DNA of 30,574 nt. Source: Pseudomonadota bacterium. Lineage in GTDB: Bacteria > Pseudomonadota > Gammaproteobacteria > Burkholderiales > Burkholderiaceae. A program made the position numbers and the translations under genes. Below the pieces are notes generated by a model. The model was not told where the DNA came from, did no database searches, and saw only the letters and a list, made by a program, of their open reading frames with translations. The first letter of the stretch is position 1. Every line of letters begins with the position of its first letter. The stretch spans positions 1-30,574 of the forward strand of contig JAJXUC010000027.1 of assembly GCA_021783435.1 (NCBI GenBank), written 5' to 3'. This document shows, piece by piece, positions 9,506 through 18,102 of the stretch.

Positions 9506-10264
9506 CTAAAGCTGGCCGGATGCCGCGGCCAAACAACAACGTTGGCGCACGGCCTCGAACAGGCAGACGCCTGCAGCGACCGAAACGTTCAGACTATCCA
9601 CACAACCCTGCATGGGAATGTGCACGAGTTGATCGCAGCCCTCGCGCACCAATCGGCGCATGCCGCTGCCTTCGGCACCCAGCACCAACGCGGTCGGCTC
9701 GGCGAGTTTGGCGTCGAACAAGGTATCCGCCGCGTCGCCTGCGGCACCCACCACCCACAGCCCGCGCTCGCGCAAGGCTGCCAGGGTGCGCGCCATGTTT
9801 GTGACCATGATGTACTGCATCGAATCGGCCGCGCCGCTGGCAACCTTGGCGACGGTGGGCGTGAGACCCACGGCGCGGTCCTTGGGTGCGAACACGGCGT
9901 GCACCCCGGCTGCATCGGCCGTGCGCAGAATGGCACCAAGATTGTGCGGGTCGGTCACGCCGTCCAAGCCCAACACCAAGGGGATGTCCGTCGTCGCGTC
10001 CAAAACGGCGTCCAGGGTCGACATCTTGTCCAGCGGCTCGACATGGGCCACCACGCCCTGGTGTCTGTGGGTTCCGGCCAGGGCGTCGAGCCGTGCACTG
10101 TCGACCGCGATGACGGTCAGGCCCGCGTCCTGCGCACGCGCCAGAAATTGCTGCATGCGCGCATCATGCCGCGAACTCTCAACCAGCAGTTCACGCACGC
10201 TGTCGGGTGCGGCCCGCAGTCGCGCGCCGACAGCGTGAAAACCATACAGCAGCTTGAGGCTCAA
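9506..10264 (-). CDS. rlmB: 23S rRNA (guanosine-2'-O-)-methyltransferase RlmB
   Basis: SpoU/TrmH-family methyltransferase that uses S-adenosylmethionine to 2'-O-methylate G2251 of 23S rRNA (E. coli numbering). The 252-residue protein has the small L7Ae-like N-terminal domain (KLLYGFHAVGARL) and the C-terminal knotted SPOUT domain. All three motifs are visible: NLGAILRTADAAG (108-120), LGAEGSGM (195-202) and IPMQGCVDSLNVSVAAG (216-232). The start is TTG at 10264, overlapping the ybbA stop as TTGA. It is chosen because the family N-terminus begins there and no ATG exists nearby. Translational coupling to ybbA is likely. Confidence 0.93.
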   Translation of the reverse strand: MSLKLLYGFHAVGARLRAAPDSVRELLVESSRHDARMQQFLARAQDAGLTVIAVDSARLDALAGTHRHQGVVAHVEPLDKMSTLDAVLDATTDIPLVLGLDGVTDPHNLGAILRTADAAGVHAVFAPKDRAVGLTPTVAKVASGAADSMQYIMVTNMARTLAALRERGLWVVGAAGDAADTLFDAKLAEPTALVLGAEGSGMRRLVREGCDQLVHIPMQGCVDSLNVSVAAGVCLFEAVRQRCCLAAASGQL

Positions 10265-11010
10265 GCCGGCACCCCGGATGATGTCTGGGTCACCAAGGTG
10301 GCCGCGGCCGGCCCCACCAGACGGCCAGCTTCCAGCTCGACCACCGCGTCGCAGCGTGAAGCCAGGGCATTGTCGTGCGTCACCAGCACCAGCGTGGTTC
10401 CCAGTTCGCGTTGCAGGCTGAACATCAGGTCGATGATGCGCAAGCCGCCTGCCGCATCCAGGTTGCCGGTGGGTTCATCGGCGAGCAGCAAGGACGGCCG
10501 CGTGGCGAAAGCCCGGGCCAGGGCTACGCGCTGCTGCTCGCCGCCCGACAGTGTCGCCGGCATGTGCCGCAACCGTGCGCCCAGGCCCACGCGCTCCAGC
10601 ATGACTTGGGCATCGGCACGCAAGGCGCCGGTCTGTCCGGAGATTTCCATCGCCAGTGTCACGTTTTCCAACGCATTGAGGTGGCCGATGAGCTGAAAAT
10701 TCTGGAACACGAAGCCGAACTTGCGGGCACGCAAGGCGGCGCGGCCATCTTCGCTGAGGGCAAACAAATCGATGCCGTCGATCCAGACACGGCCCGAGCT
10801 AGGGAGATCCAGACCGGCCAGGAGCCCGAGCAGGGTCGATTTGCCCGAACCGGACGGGCCGACGATGGCCAGGCTGGTGGCGCTCCCGACCCGCAGATTC
10901 ACGTTGTCGAGCAAGGTCAGTGGGCTGTGGGCATCGTCCACGACCTTGCTCAAGTGCTGCGCGACAATGGCAGTTTGTGCAACGGTGGTTCGCGAATCGG
11001 TGGATGTCAT
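10261..11010 (-). CDS. ybbA: YbbA-type ABC transporter ATPase
   Basis: Nucleotide-binding subunit of the LolD/MacB-like class of ABC proteins. The 249 residues contain Walker A GPSGSGKS (51-58), the Q-loop FQNFQLI, signature LSGGEQQR (154-161), Walker B LLLADEPTGNLD (174-185) and the switch His in LVTHD. The assignment to YbbA rather than LolD rests on the divergent pairing with tesA, the same arrangement as in E. coli. There the partner permease gene ybbP follows ybbA, but here rlmB follows and no permease is in the window. The ATG at 11010 directly abuts the tesA ATG. A TAAAAT at 11038-11043 inside tesA could be its -10, without a good -35. Confidence 0.88.
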   Translation of the reverse strand: MTSTDSRTTVAQTAIVAQHLSKVVDDAHSPLTLLDNVNLRVGSATSLAIVGPSGSGKSTLLGLLAGLDLPSSGRVWIDGIDLFALSEDGRAALRARKFGFVFQNFQLIGHLNALENVTLAMEISGQTGALRADAQVMLERVGLGARLRHMPATLSGGEQQRVALARAFATRPSLLLADEPTGNLDAAGGLRIIDLMFSLQRELGTTLVLVTHDNALASRCDAVVELEAGRLVGPAAATLVTQTSSGVPA

Positions 11011-11703
11011 ATGAAGAGTGCACGCAATGGGTGGTTCATTTTAGGAACTGCGATGATCTGGCTGGCCGGGATGGGTATCTCCCATGCTGCGATGGCGTCG
11101 ACGAAGACGACGGCCGCTCGGCAAGCCCTCCACCCGGTCGTCCTCATCGTGGGCGACAGTTTGTCGGCCGGCTATGGTCTGGAAACAGGCAAGGGCTGGG
11201 TCAGCTTGTTGGCGGCGCGCATGGCACGACAGTTCCCGGCATGGCGTGTGGTGAACGCCAGCGTCAGCGGCGACACCACTGCCGGTGGCCTGAGCCGTTT
11301 GCCAGCCTTGCTCGAACGCGATCACCCCGCGGTAGTCATTGTCGAGTTGGGTGGCAACGATGCACTGCGTGGTTTGCCCTTGAGCACGACCCAAGCCAAC
11401 CTCACGGCGATGGTGCGGCTGTCGACGATCAAGGGCGCGCACGTGCTCTTGCTCGGCATGCAAATCCCACCCAACTACGGGCCGGCCTACACCCAGCGTT
11501 TTGCGGCGATTTTTCCCGCCGTGGCCGCATCGGAACGGGTCGCGCTGGTCCCGTTTTTTCTGGCTGGCGTCGTCAACCACCCGAATTGGTTCCAGGCCGA
11601 CAACATCCACCCCACCGCCATCGCCCAGCCTGTGATGCTGAACACGGTGTGGCCCAAGTTGCTGCCCCTGCTGCGCGCCGTGCCGCAGCATGCCGTGAAG
11701 TGA
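11011..11703 (+). CDS. tesA: Periplasmic SGNH esterase / acyl-CoA thioesterase I family
   Basis: Multifunctional lysophospholipase, arylesterase and thioesterase family, exported to the periplasm. The 230-residue protein starts with a Sec signal peptide: K2 and R5, a hydrophobic core (FILGTAMIWLAGMGI) and a likely cut after SHA near residue 26. The catalytic blocks are GDSLSAGYG with S50, block II SGDTTAGG with G87, block III GGND with N116, and DNIHPT with D197 and H200. GGTGGA precedes the ATG at 11011 by about six bases, and only this start gives a complete signal peptide. It is divergent from ybbA with no intergenic base, so its promoter must lie inside ybbA. mnmH follows after 6 bp. Confidence 0.93.
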   Translation: MKSARNGWFILGTAMIWLAGMGISHAAMASTKTTAARQALHPVVLIVGDSLSAGYGLETGKGWVSLLAARMARQFPAWRVVNASVSGDTTAGGLSRLPALLERDHPAVVIVELGGNDALRGLPLSTTQANLTAMVRLSTIKGAHVLLLGMQIPPNYGPAYTQRFAAIFPAVAASERVALVPFFLAGVVNHPNWFQADNIHPTAIAQPVMLNTVWPKLLPLLRAVPQHAVK

Positions 11704-11709
11704 GCCCAG

Positions 11710-12768
11710 ATGAGTTTGCATGATGTGACCGCGGACGAGGCTTTGATGCGGCTGTCCGAGTTCGATGCCGTGCTGGATGTGCGCAGCCCTGGTGAGTTTG
11801 CCCTCGACCATCTGCCAGGCGCCCTGAACTGGCCCGTGCTGGACGACGCCGAGCGCGCGCGAGTGGGCACATTGCATGTGCAGACCGGCGCGTTCGAGGC
11901 CAGGCGCATCGGCGCCGCACTGGTGGCGCGCAACATCGCCACGCATGTCGAGCGGCATGCCCAAGGGTGGCCGAAAGAGTTTGCGCCGCTGGTGTATTGC
12001 TGGCGTGGCGGCAACCGCTCGGGAGCGATGGCGCATGTGCTGGCCCAAATCGGTTTTCGTGTCCATCTGGCGCGTGGCGGCTACAAAGCCTTGCGCGCCG
12101 CACTGGTGCGACAACTCGATGCCCTGGTGACGCCCTTGAACTTCCGTGTCATCTGCGGCCCCACGGGCAGCGGCAAGAGCCGGCTGCTGGGTGCGCTGCA
12201 AACTCGAGGCGCGCAAGTTCTCGATCTGGAGATGCTGGCTGCGCATCGAGGTTCCGTGCTCGGCGCCCTGCCGGGCGAGCCCCAACCCAGCCAGAAGCAT
12301 TTCGAGACACGCATCTGGGCGAAGTTGCGCGAACTCGATCCTGGGTTGCCGGTATTCATCGAAAGCGAAAGCAAGCGCATTGGCAAACTGCAGGTGCCCA
12401 GCGCGCTGCTGGAGCGCATGCATGCCAGCCCCTGCTTGCGCCTCGAAGCCACAGTGCCAACCCGGGTTCGCATGCTTCTGGACGACTACGAGGCCCTCAC
12501 GCGAGATCGAGCCGAGCTGCTGTTTCGGCTTGAATCGCTGACGGAACTGCGCGGCAAGCAGACCGTGGCCCGTTGGCGCCAACTGGTGGAGGCGGGTGAT
12601 TTTCCCTCGCTGGTGGATGAGCTTCTGGCACAGCACTACGACCCGAGCTACGGCAGATCCATGGCGCACAACTACCAGGATCTGATGGCAAGTCCGACGT
12701 GGCTGGTGAACGAGGCGAGCCCAACCGCTTTCGATCGCCTGGCGACGCAGATCATCGCGCAGGTTTGA
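11710..12768 (+). CDS. mnmH: tRNA 2-selenouridine synthase (selenophosphate-dependent)
   Basis: Cytosolic enzyme (SelU/YbbB) that replaces sulfur with selenium at wobble 2-thiouridine in tRNAs for Lys, Glu and Gln, through a geranylated intermediate. The 352-residue protein has the two-part family layout. An N-terminal rhodanese domain carries the catalytic Cys97 in YCWRGGNRSG, and a P-loop domain has Walker A GPTGSGKS (150-157). The rest includes FIESESKRIG and RKGKQ-like elements typical of the family. It starts 6 bp after tesA and is probably cotranscribed. It implies that the organism makes selenophosphate through SelD, which is not in this window. It converges on dusA with a 61-bp gap holding no clear terminator. 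Confidence 0.94.
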   Translation: MSLHDVTADEALMRLSEFDAVLDVRSPGEFALDHLPGALNWPVLDDAERARVGTLHVQTGAFEARRIGAALVARNIATHVERHAQGWPKEFAPLVYCWRGGNRSGAMAHVLAQIGFRVHLARGGYKALRAALVRQLDALVTPLNFRVICGPTGSGKSRLLGALQTRGAQVLDLEMLAAHRGSVLGALPGEPQPSQKHFETRIWAKLRELDPGLPVFIESESKRIGKLQVPSALLERMHASPCLRLEATVPTRVRMLLDDYEALTRDRAELLFRLESLTELRGKQTVARWRQLVEAGDFPSLVDELLAQHYDPSYGRSMAHNYQDLMASPTWLVNEASPTAFDRLATQIIAQV

Positions 12769-12829
12769 ACTCCGACCATCGCCGCCGGTCCGCGGCATGG
12801 GCCTGCGACGTGACGCCGCACCAGTGATT

Positions 12830-13840
12830 TCAGTCCGCCAACGCCAACGACGCCGCCTGACGTGCATGTGCGGCCCGACGGAATAAGTCCTCTGGTTCCA
12901 GCTGACGCAGAGCAGGGTTGCTCAGCACCTGCCGCCACAGGCGTGCGCCGGGTTCGCCCTTCCACAAATTGAGCATATGACGGGTGATGGCGAATGTCGG
13001 TGTGCCTTGCGCCGCCATGCGTCGGGCGTAGTCGAGCATGCGATCTTCCACGCTCTGCGGCGTGTCATGCGTCGGCTCGGAACCGAAATACTCGACATCC
13101 CAACTGCTCAGCCACCAGGGCCGTTGATAAGCCTCGCGCCCGATCATCACACCGTCGACATGGTCCAGATGTCGGCGCACATCGGCGTCGGACTTCACAC
13201 CACCGTTGAGCACGATGGTGAGCCCCGGAAATTCGCGCTTGAGCTGATACACCAGCTCGTAGCGCAAGGGTGGGATCTCCCGGTTGTCCTTCGGGCTCAA
13301 GCCCTGCAACCACGCATTGCGCGCGTGCACGATGAAGACTGAGCACCCTCCAGCGGCCACGGTCCCGACAAAGTCACGCACGAAGGCATAGCTCTCGGTC
13401 CGGTCAATGCCGATACGGTGCTTCACCGTCACCGGCAGCGCATCGCCGACGGCGTCGCGCATGGCGGCCACACCGTCACGAACCAGTGCTGCTTCGGCCA
13501 TCAGGCAGGCTCCGAAGGCTCCGCGCTGCACCCGTTCACTCGGGCAGCCGCAGTTCAGATTGATTTCGGCGTAACCCCAGCGCTGCGCCAGTTTCGCACT
13601 CGCCGCCAGGTCGGCCAGTTCACTGCCACCGAGTTGCAGGGCGACGGGATGCTCCTCGGCACAGAAGTCCAGATGGCGTGACTGATTGCCATGGATCACG
13701 GCACCGGTGGTCACCATCTCGGTGTACAGGCGCGCACGGCGGCTGAGTTGGCGGTGGAAGTAGCGACAGTGGCGGTCGGTCCAGTCGAGCATCGGCGCAA
13801 CCGCCAAGCGCCATGGGTTGTATGACGCTGAGGCGTTCAT
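12830..13840 (-). CDS. dusA: tRNA-dihydrouridine(20/20a) synthase
   Basis: FMN-dependent reductase that converts uridine to dihydrouridine in the tRNA D-loop. The 336-residue protein has a TIM-barrel N-terminal part with APMLDWTDRHCRYFHR (15-30), the catalytic motif NLNCGCPSERVQ with Cys99, and GAFGACLM (108-114). It also has the FMN phosphate-binding stretch LNGGVKSDADV and DGVMIGREAYQRPW, which is characteristic of DusA. The ATG at 13840 is chosen over a further-upstream start because it forms an ATGA overlap with the preceding transporter gene and gives the expected N-terminus. It is the last gene of the rimP-to-dusA minus-strand run. Confidence 0.95.
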   Translation of the reverse strand: MNASASYNPWRLAVAPMLDWTDRHCRYFHRQLSRRARLYTEMVTTGAVIHGNQSRHLDFCAEEHPVALQLGGSELADLAASAKLAQRWGYAEINLNCGCPSERVQRGAFGACLMAEAALVRDGVAAMRDAVGDALPVTVKHRIGIDRTESYAFVRDFVGTVAAGGCSVFIVHARNAWLQGLSPKDNREIPPLRYELVYQLKREFPGLTIVLNGGVKSDADVRRHLDHVDGVMIGREAYQRPWWLSSWDVEYFGSEPTHDTPQSVEDRMLDYARRMAAQGTPTFAITRHMLNLWKGEPGARLWRQVLSNPALRQLEPEDLFRRAAHARQAASLALAD

Positions 13841-14769
13841 GGCGCCCGCGCGTCCAGCCAGGTTTTTTGCATGGTGCGTCGGCGGGCTTGACGCCAACCG
13901 AGTAGCTCGTTTGCAGCCAGGGCACTCAACACCAACGCCCCGCCGAGAAGTGTGTCCCTGTTGGGCTGTTCGCCAGCGCCGAGCCAGGCCCAGAGTGTGC
14001 CGAACACGGTCTCAAGCAAACCGAGCAAGCCAACCTCGGCGGGTGCCAGGCGCTGAGCAGCCCACACCGCCAGCAAACCTGGAACTGCAAGTTGGAACAC
14101 ACCTAGAAAGCCCAGCCAAAGCAGGTCGTGTAGATCGACACTGACAGGCCAGGCAGGCAGTGTCACGGCAAGTGCAGAAAACAGTGCGCCAATCAGGACG
14201 GCGGCCTGCATCGGCACCGCGCTGCCGGCACGGCGCAGGCTGACCCAGTTCGACGCGGCAGCGATGGGCACGGCCAGGGCGATGAGCATGCCGAGTAACT
14301 GCGCACTCGACGCGGGCGATTGCAGATCGTGCCAAACCATCCAGCCCATGCCGATCGTGGCCAGCGCGACCGACGCCCAAGTGCGACCGGGCAGGCGGTG
14401 GCGCAACAGCAGCCAGCCGAGCACGGCGGCGATGAGAGGACTCAGGCTGTCGGTCAGCAGGGTTTGGGCCACGCTGGTGAGCGTGAGCGCGACCATGAAG
14501 GCGGTGAACATCACCGCCCAGAAGCAGGCGGAATACCAGAGCAGGTGCGATGCGCCACGCACATCGATCCAGGCGCGGCGCAGGCCCTGGCTCCAGGCCA
14601 GCCATGCCAGCACGGCCAGCACCGTGAAGCTGCTGCGCCAGAACACCAGAATCAGACCATTGTGTTGATGCAGTTGGCGCGTGACGACACCGGCCACGCT
14701 CCACAGCAGCGTGGCCACCACCATGGCGAGTACAGACTTGGTGTGCTCAGGTCGGACGTCGTTTGACAC
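13837..14769 (-). CDS. EamA/DMT-family membrane transporter
   Basis: Predicted inner-membrane exporter of the drug/metabolite transporter superfamily; the substrate is unknown. The 310-residue protein shows about ten hydrophobic helices in two similar halves of five, each an EamA repeat. The first begins at AMVVATLLWSVAGVV and the second near LLGMLIALAVPIAAAS. The typical glutamate before the last helix pair is in LLGLLETVFGTLWAWL. The start is read as GTG at 14769, with GGGG a few bases upstream. An ATG at 14724 would remove 15 residues and is possible. It overlaps dusA by 4 bp and follows typA by 41 bp. The link to tRNA modification is probably only positional. Confidence 0.88.
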   Translation of the reverse strand: MSNDVRPEHTKSVLAMVVATLLWSVAGVVTRQLHQHNGLILVFWRSSFTVLAVLAWLAWSQGLRRAWIDVRGASHLLWYSACFWAVMFTAFMVALTLTSVAQTLLTDSLSPLIAAVLGWLLLRHRLPGRTWASVALATIGMGWMVWHDLQSPASSAQLLGMLIALAVPIAAASNWVSLRRAGSAVPMQAAVLIGALFSALAVTLPAWPVSVDLHDLLWLGFLGVFQLAVPGLLAVWAAQRLAPAEVGLLGLLETVFGTLWAWLGAGEQPNRDTLLGGALVLSALAANELLGWRQARRRTMQKTWLDARAP

Positions 14770-14804
14770 GACAACCCCGTCAACGCTGACGCGAGGGTGA
14801 ACCG

Positions 14805-14819
14805 GCCGCCTCAGGCGGC
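14805..14819 (-). terminator. GC hairpin whose loop is the typA stop codon
   Basis: The minus-strand sequence GCCGCC-TGA-GGCGGC is a perfect six-pair stem with the typA stop codon as its three-base loop. No U-tract follows. It may be a weak terminator, a pause site or an mRNA 3'-end stabiliser before the EamA gene. The structure is seen directly; the role is unknown. Confidence 0.35.
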
Positions 14820-16637
14820 TTGCGCATCCGAGCGGCCAGCGCGCTTGCGCTCGTGCTCGGTGAGATAACGCTTGCGCAAGCGGATGGACTTGGGCGTGAT
14901 TTCGACCAGTTCGTCGTCCTCGATGAACTCCACCGCGTACTCGAGCGTGAGTTCGATCGGCGGTGTGATCTTGATGGCGTCTTCCTTGCCCGAGACACGA
15001 AAATTGGTGAGCTGCTTGGCTCGCACAGCATTGACGATGAGATCGTTGTCGCGGCTGTGAATGCCCACGATCATGCCTTCGTACACCGGGTCGCCCGGTT
15101 TCACGAACATACGACCGCGGTCGTCGAGCTTGCCCAGGGCGTAGGTGACGATCTCGCCTTGATCCTGGCTGATGAGCACGCCATTCTTGCGCCCGGAGAT
15201 TTCGCCGCGATAGGCCCCGTAGCCGTCGAAGATGTTGCTGATGAGCCCGGTGCCGCGCGTCAGGTTCATGAATTCGTTCTGGAAGCCGATCAGGCCACGC
15301 GCCGGAATGCGGTACTCCAGGCGCACGCGTCCCATGCCGTCGGGCTCCATGTTCACGAGTTCACCACGGCGCTCGCCGAGGGCTTGCATCACGCCGCCCT
15401 GGTGTTGCTCTTCCACGTCGGCAGTCACCAACTCGATCGGCTCGTGACGCTGGCCGCCGACATCATGGAACACCACCCGTGGTTTGCTCACGGCCAATTC
15501 AAAACCTTCGCGGCGCATGTTTTCCAGCAGGATGGTGAGGTGCAATTCACCGCGTCCGGAGACTTCGAAGATGCCATCTTCGTCGGTGTCTTTCACGCGC
15601 AGGGCGACGTTGCTTTGCAACTCTCGGTCGAGGCGATCGCGAATCTGGCGGCTGGTGACGAACTTGCCTTCACGACCGGCCAGCGGGCTGGTGTTGACGC
15701 AGAAGTTCATGTTCAGGGTCGGCTCGTCGACCAGCAGCATGGGCAGGGGGCGCGGATTGTCGATGCTGGTGAGGGTCACGCCGACGCCGACATCCTCGAT
15801 GCCGTTGATCAGCACGATATCGCCTGGCCCCGCGCTGTCAGCCTGCTTGCGCTCCAGGCCCTCGAACTTGAGCACCTGGTTGACTCGCGCCTTGAACGGG
15901 GTGGAATCGGGGCCGCTGTACACCGCCACGTCCTGCATCGGCTTGAGCGTGCCGCTGTTGATGCGACCAATGCCGATGCGGCCCACGAAGGTGGAGTAGT
16001 CGAGTGAGCAGATTTGCAACTGCAACGGATCGGCCGCCAGCCCCGCGTGAGCGGGCACATGCTGCAACACGGCGTCGAACAGCGGCGCCAGGTCGGTGCC
16101 GGCCTCGCCCGGCGTCAGACTCGCCCAGCCGTTCAGGCCGGAGGCGTAGATCACCGGGAAGTCGAGTTGTTCTTCGGTGGCGCCGAGTCTGTCGAACAGT
16201 TCGAAGGTGGCGTTGATGACGTAGTCGGCGCGCGCGCCGGGTCGATCCACCTTGTTGACGACGACGATCGGCTTGAGGCCCAGCGCTAGTGCCTTCTTGG
16301 TGACGAAGCGGGTCTGCGGCATCGGACCTTCGACAGCATCGACCAGCAGCAGCACGCTGTCCACCATCGACAGCACGCGTTCGACCTCGCCACCAAAGTC
16401 GGCGTGGCCGGGGGTGTCGACGATGTTGATGTGCGTGCCTTTCCATTCGACCGCGCAGTTCTTCGACAGAATGGTGATGCCGCGCTCTTTTTCGAGATCG
16501 TTGGAATCCATCACCCGTTCGGCGATCTGCTGGTTCTGGCGAAAGGTGCCGGACTGGCGCAGCAGTTGGTCGACCATCGTGGTCTTACCGTGGTCGACGT
16601 GAGCGATGATGGCGATGTTGCGAATGGATCGTGTCAT
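14811..16637 (-). CDS. typA: Translational GTPase TypA/BipA
   Basis: Ribosome-binding GTPase of the EF-G/LepA class that helps 50S assembly, mainly under cold and stress. The 608-residue length is standard. G-domain motifs are intact: G1 AHVDHGKT (12-19), switch region ERGITI, G3 DTPGHAD (74-80) and G4 NKVDR (128-132). Domain II, domains III and V and the BipA-specific C-terminal domain follow, with [11 protein letters not shown] and RSRDN-type elements. The ATG at 16637 is 7 bp after the truB stop. In E. coli truB is followed by rpsO and pnp, while here typA takes that place. It is probably transcribed with the infB-rbfA-truB unit. Confidence 0.97.
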   Translation of the reverse strand: MTRSIRNIAIIAHVDHGKTTMVDQLLRQSGTFRQNQQIAERVMDSNDLEKERGITILSKNCAVEWKGTHINIVDTPGHADFGGEVERVLSMVDSVLLLVDAVEGPMPQTRFVTKKALALGLKPIVVVNKVDRPGARADYVINATFELFDRLGATEEQLDFPVIYASGLNGWASLTPGEAGTDLAPLFDAVLQHVPAHAGLAADPLQLQICSLDYSTFVGRIGIGRINSGTLKPMQDVAVYSGPDSTPFKARVNQVLKFEGLERKQADSAGPGDIVLINGIEDVGVGVTLTSIDNPRPLPMLLVDEPTLNMNFCVNTSPLAGREGKFVTSRQIRDRLDRELQSNVALRVKDTDEDGIFEVSGRGELHLTILLENMRREGFELAVSKPRVVFHDVGGQRHEPIELVTADVEEQHQGGVMQALGERRGELVNMEPDGMGRVRLEYRIPARGLIGFQNEFMNLTRGTGLISNIFDGYGAYRGEISGRKNGVLISQDQGEIVTYALGKLDDRGRMFVKPGDPVYEGMIVGIHSRDNDLIVNAVRAKQLTNFRVSGKEDAIKITPPIELTLEYAVEFIEDDELVEITPKSIRLRKRYLTEHERKRAGRSDAQAA

Positions 16638-16644
16638 GGTGTGT

Positions 16645-17589
16645 TCACTGCGCTTGCAGTTCCTCGTTGCTCAGCAGGCGTTGCGGGGAGAGCACATGCC
16701 CATCCCACTGCGCAACGCCGAGAAATGAAAGATGGGGGGAGGTCCCTCCATGCACACGCACCTGGCCGTGCGGCACGCTTGGCCCCAGTTCAGGCACAAC
16801 GGTCTGGCCGTGCAGCAAGCGGGCGGATAGCGATGCATCGAGATCGACGCGCGGCAATCCCTGCACCAGAGAATCGACCGGCAGCAAACGGGCCTGCGCG
16901 GCGCCAGCATCGAGCCCGCATACGGCATCCAGCGTGCAAGCCTGGCCGATCTCGAAGCCGCCGCTTGCGGTGCGGCGCAAGGCGGCAAGATGGGCGCCGC
17001 AGCCGAGCTGGTGGCCAATGTCGCGCGCCAGCGCTCGGATGTAGGTGCCCTTGCCGCAGCGCACGTCGAGGGTGAGCACGTCGTCTTGCAACGCCACAAG
17101 GTCGATGGCGTCGATACGCACCTGACGCGAAGCAACGTCGATTTCCTGGCCACTGCGTGCATACGCATACAACGGCTTGCCGGCGCGCTTGAGGGCACTG
17201 TAGATCGGCGGAGTCTGCGCGATCGTGCCGACGAAGCCTTGCAGCACTCGCCGCAGTTCCACACTCGTCCAGTCGGGCAAGGCCTTGCGCTCGATCACCT
17301 CACCCTCACCATCGTCCGTGGTGGTGGTGACGCCGAGTTGCAGCACCGCCCGGTAGGCCTTGTCCGCATCCAGGTGCATCTGGGCGAACTTGGTGGCCGC
17401 GCCGAAGCACAGCGGCAACAAGCCGTCGGCCAGGGGGTCGAGTGTGCCGGTGTGGCCAGCCTTCTCGGCGCGCAACGCGCGACGCACCTGCTGCAGCGCG
17501 GTCTGCGAGGTGCAACCACGTGGCTTATCAAGCAGCATGACGCCATGCACCGACTGCCAGTTGGAACGTTGCCGTTGGCTTGCAATCAT
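16645..17589 (-). CDS. truB: tRNA pseudouridine(55) synthase
   Basis: Converts U55 in the T-loop of nearly all tRNAs to pseudouridine and also acts as a tRNA chaperone. The 314-residue protein has the N-terminal GVMLLDKPRGCTSQ (motif I), the catalytic GHTGTLDPLADGLL with Asp51, the YSALKRAGKPLYAYAR motif and CGKGTYIRALARDIG. A C-terminal PUA-like part ends near WDGHVLSPQRLL. The ATG at 17589 was chosen. A TTG at 17619 would overlap the rbfA stop (TTGA) and add ten residues, an arrangement also seen at ybbA-rlmB, so it remains possible. It sits between rbfA and typA, the normal neighbourhood. Confidence 0.94.
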   Translation of the reverse strand: MIASQRQRSNWQSVHGVMLLDKPRGCTSQTALQQVRRALRAEKAGHTGTLDPLADGLLPLCFGAATKFAQMHLDADKAYRAVLQLGVTTTTDDGEGEVIERKALPDWTSVELRRVLQGFVGTIAQTPPIYSALKRAGKPLYAYARSGQEIDVASRQVRIDAIDLVALQDDVLTLDVRCGKGTYIRALARDIGHQLGCGAHLAALRRTASGGFEIGQACTLDAVCGLDAGAAQARLLPVDSLVQGLPRVDLDASLSARLLHGQTVVPELGPSVPHGQVRVHGGTSPHLSFLGVAQWDGHVLSPQRLLSNEELQAQ

Positions 17590-17615
17590 GAAACATCCGA
17601 CCGAGCGCAGGGCGC

Positions 17616-17984
17616 TCAATCGTCCTTGACCGTCGTGGCGACCGCCTGGGCGATGAGCGCATTCATATCGCTGGCTTTGCTGGTGGATTGATCGAACACG
17701 AAATGCAGCGTCGGCACGGTGTGGATGCGCAAGCGCTTGAACAACAGGCTGTGCAAATAGCCGGCGCGCTCGTTGAGCGCCGCAGCCACATGTTCGGGTT
17801 CGCCGCCCAGCACGGTAAAAAACACGCGTGCATGCGCGTAATCGGGCGTGAGTTGGACATCGGCAATGGTCACCAAGCCGATGCGCGGGTCACGCAGCTC
17901 ACGCGGGATCAACGCCGACAGATCGCGCTGGATCTGGTCGGCGATACGGTGAACGCGGTGTGGACTGCTGGCCTGACGTGGCAT
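17616..17984 (-). CDS. rbfA: 30S ribosome-binding factor A
   Basis: Small KH-like protein that binds immature 30S subunits and helps process the 5' end of 16S rRNA, especially in the cold. The 122-residue protein matches the family length. It shows the N-terminal helix [20 protein letters not shown], the segment [25 protein letters not shown], and the C-terminal motif [16 protein letters not shown]. The frame is open upstream to 18065, but the ATG at 17984 gives the family start [18 protein letters not shown]. No good ribosome binding site is visible. The 117-bp gap to infB contains a large hairpin. It lies between infB and truB as in most proteobacteria. Confidence 0.94.
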   Translation of the reverse strand: MPRQASSPHRVHRIADQIQRDLSALIPRELRDPRIGLVTIADVQLTPDYAHARVFFTVLGGEPEHVAAALNERAGYLHSLLFKRLRIHTVPTLHFVFDQSTSKASDMNALIAQAVATTVKDD

Positions 17985-18045
17985 GAACTGGGTGAATCGC
18001 GGTGGAGACTGATATGGAATCGCTGACGCGACAGCGGCTGCAACA

Positions 18046-18102
18046 ACGCAAAGCCCGCGCCGCAACCACGTCCAGGTGGTGACGGCGCGGCGGCTGTTGC
18101 GT
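18046..18102 (-). terminator. Long hairpin between infB and rbfA
   Basis: Three nested arms pair: 18046-18051 with 18097-18102 (six pairs), 18055-18062 with 18083-18090 (CCGCGCCG/CGGCGCGG, eight pairs) and 18065-18069 with 18076-18080 (five pairs), closed by a six-base loop. The outer arm includes the last base of the infB stop codon. No U-tract follows, so it is not a standard intrinsic terminator. It may be a processing or stability element that sets infB and rbfA levels apart. The pairing is seen directly; the role is inferred. Confidence 0.45.

Noticed and set aside
12769..12829. Bidirectional terminator in the mnmH-dusA convergent gap
   Set aside because: Short GC inverted pieces are present, but there is no sound stem with a T-run on either strand.
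11041..12867. 608-codon open frame on the minus strand opposite tesA and mnmH
   Set aside because: It lies antisense to two well-supported genes, its translation is rich in Arg, His and Gln with no recognisable domain, and long antisense frames are common in GC-rich DNA.
14820..16007. 395-codon open frame opposite typA
   Set aside because: Antisense shadow with composition set by the typA codons; no recognisable domain.
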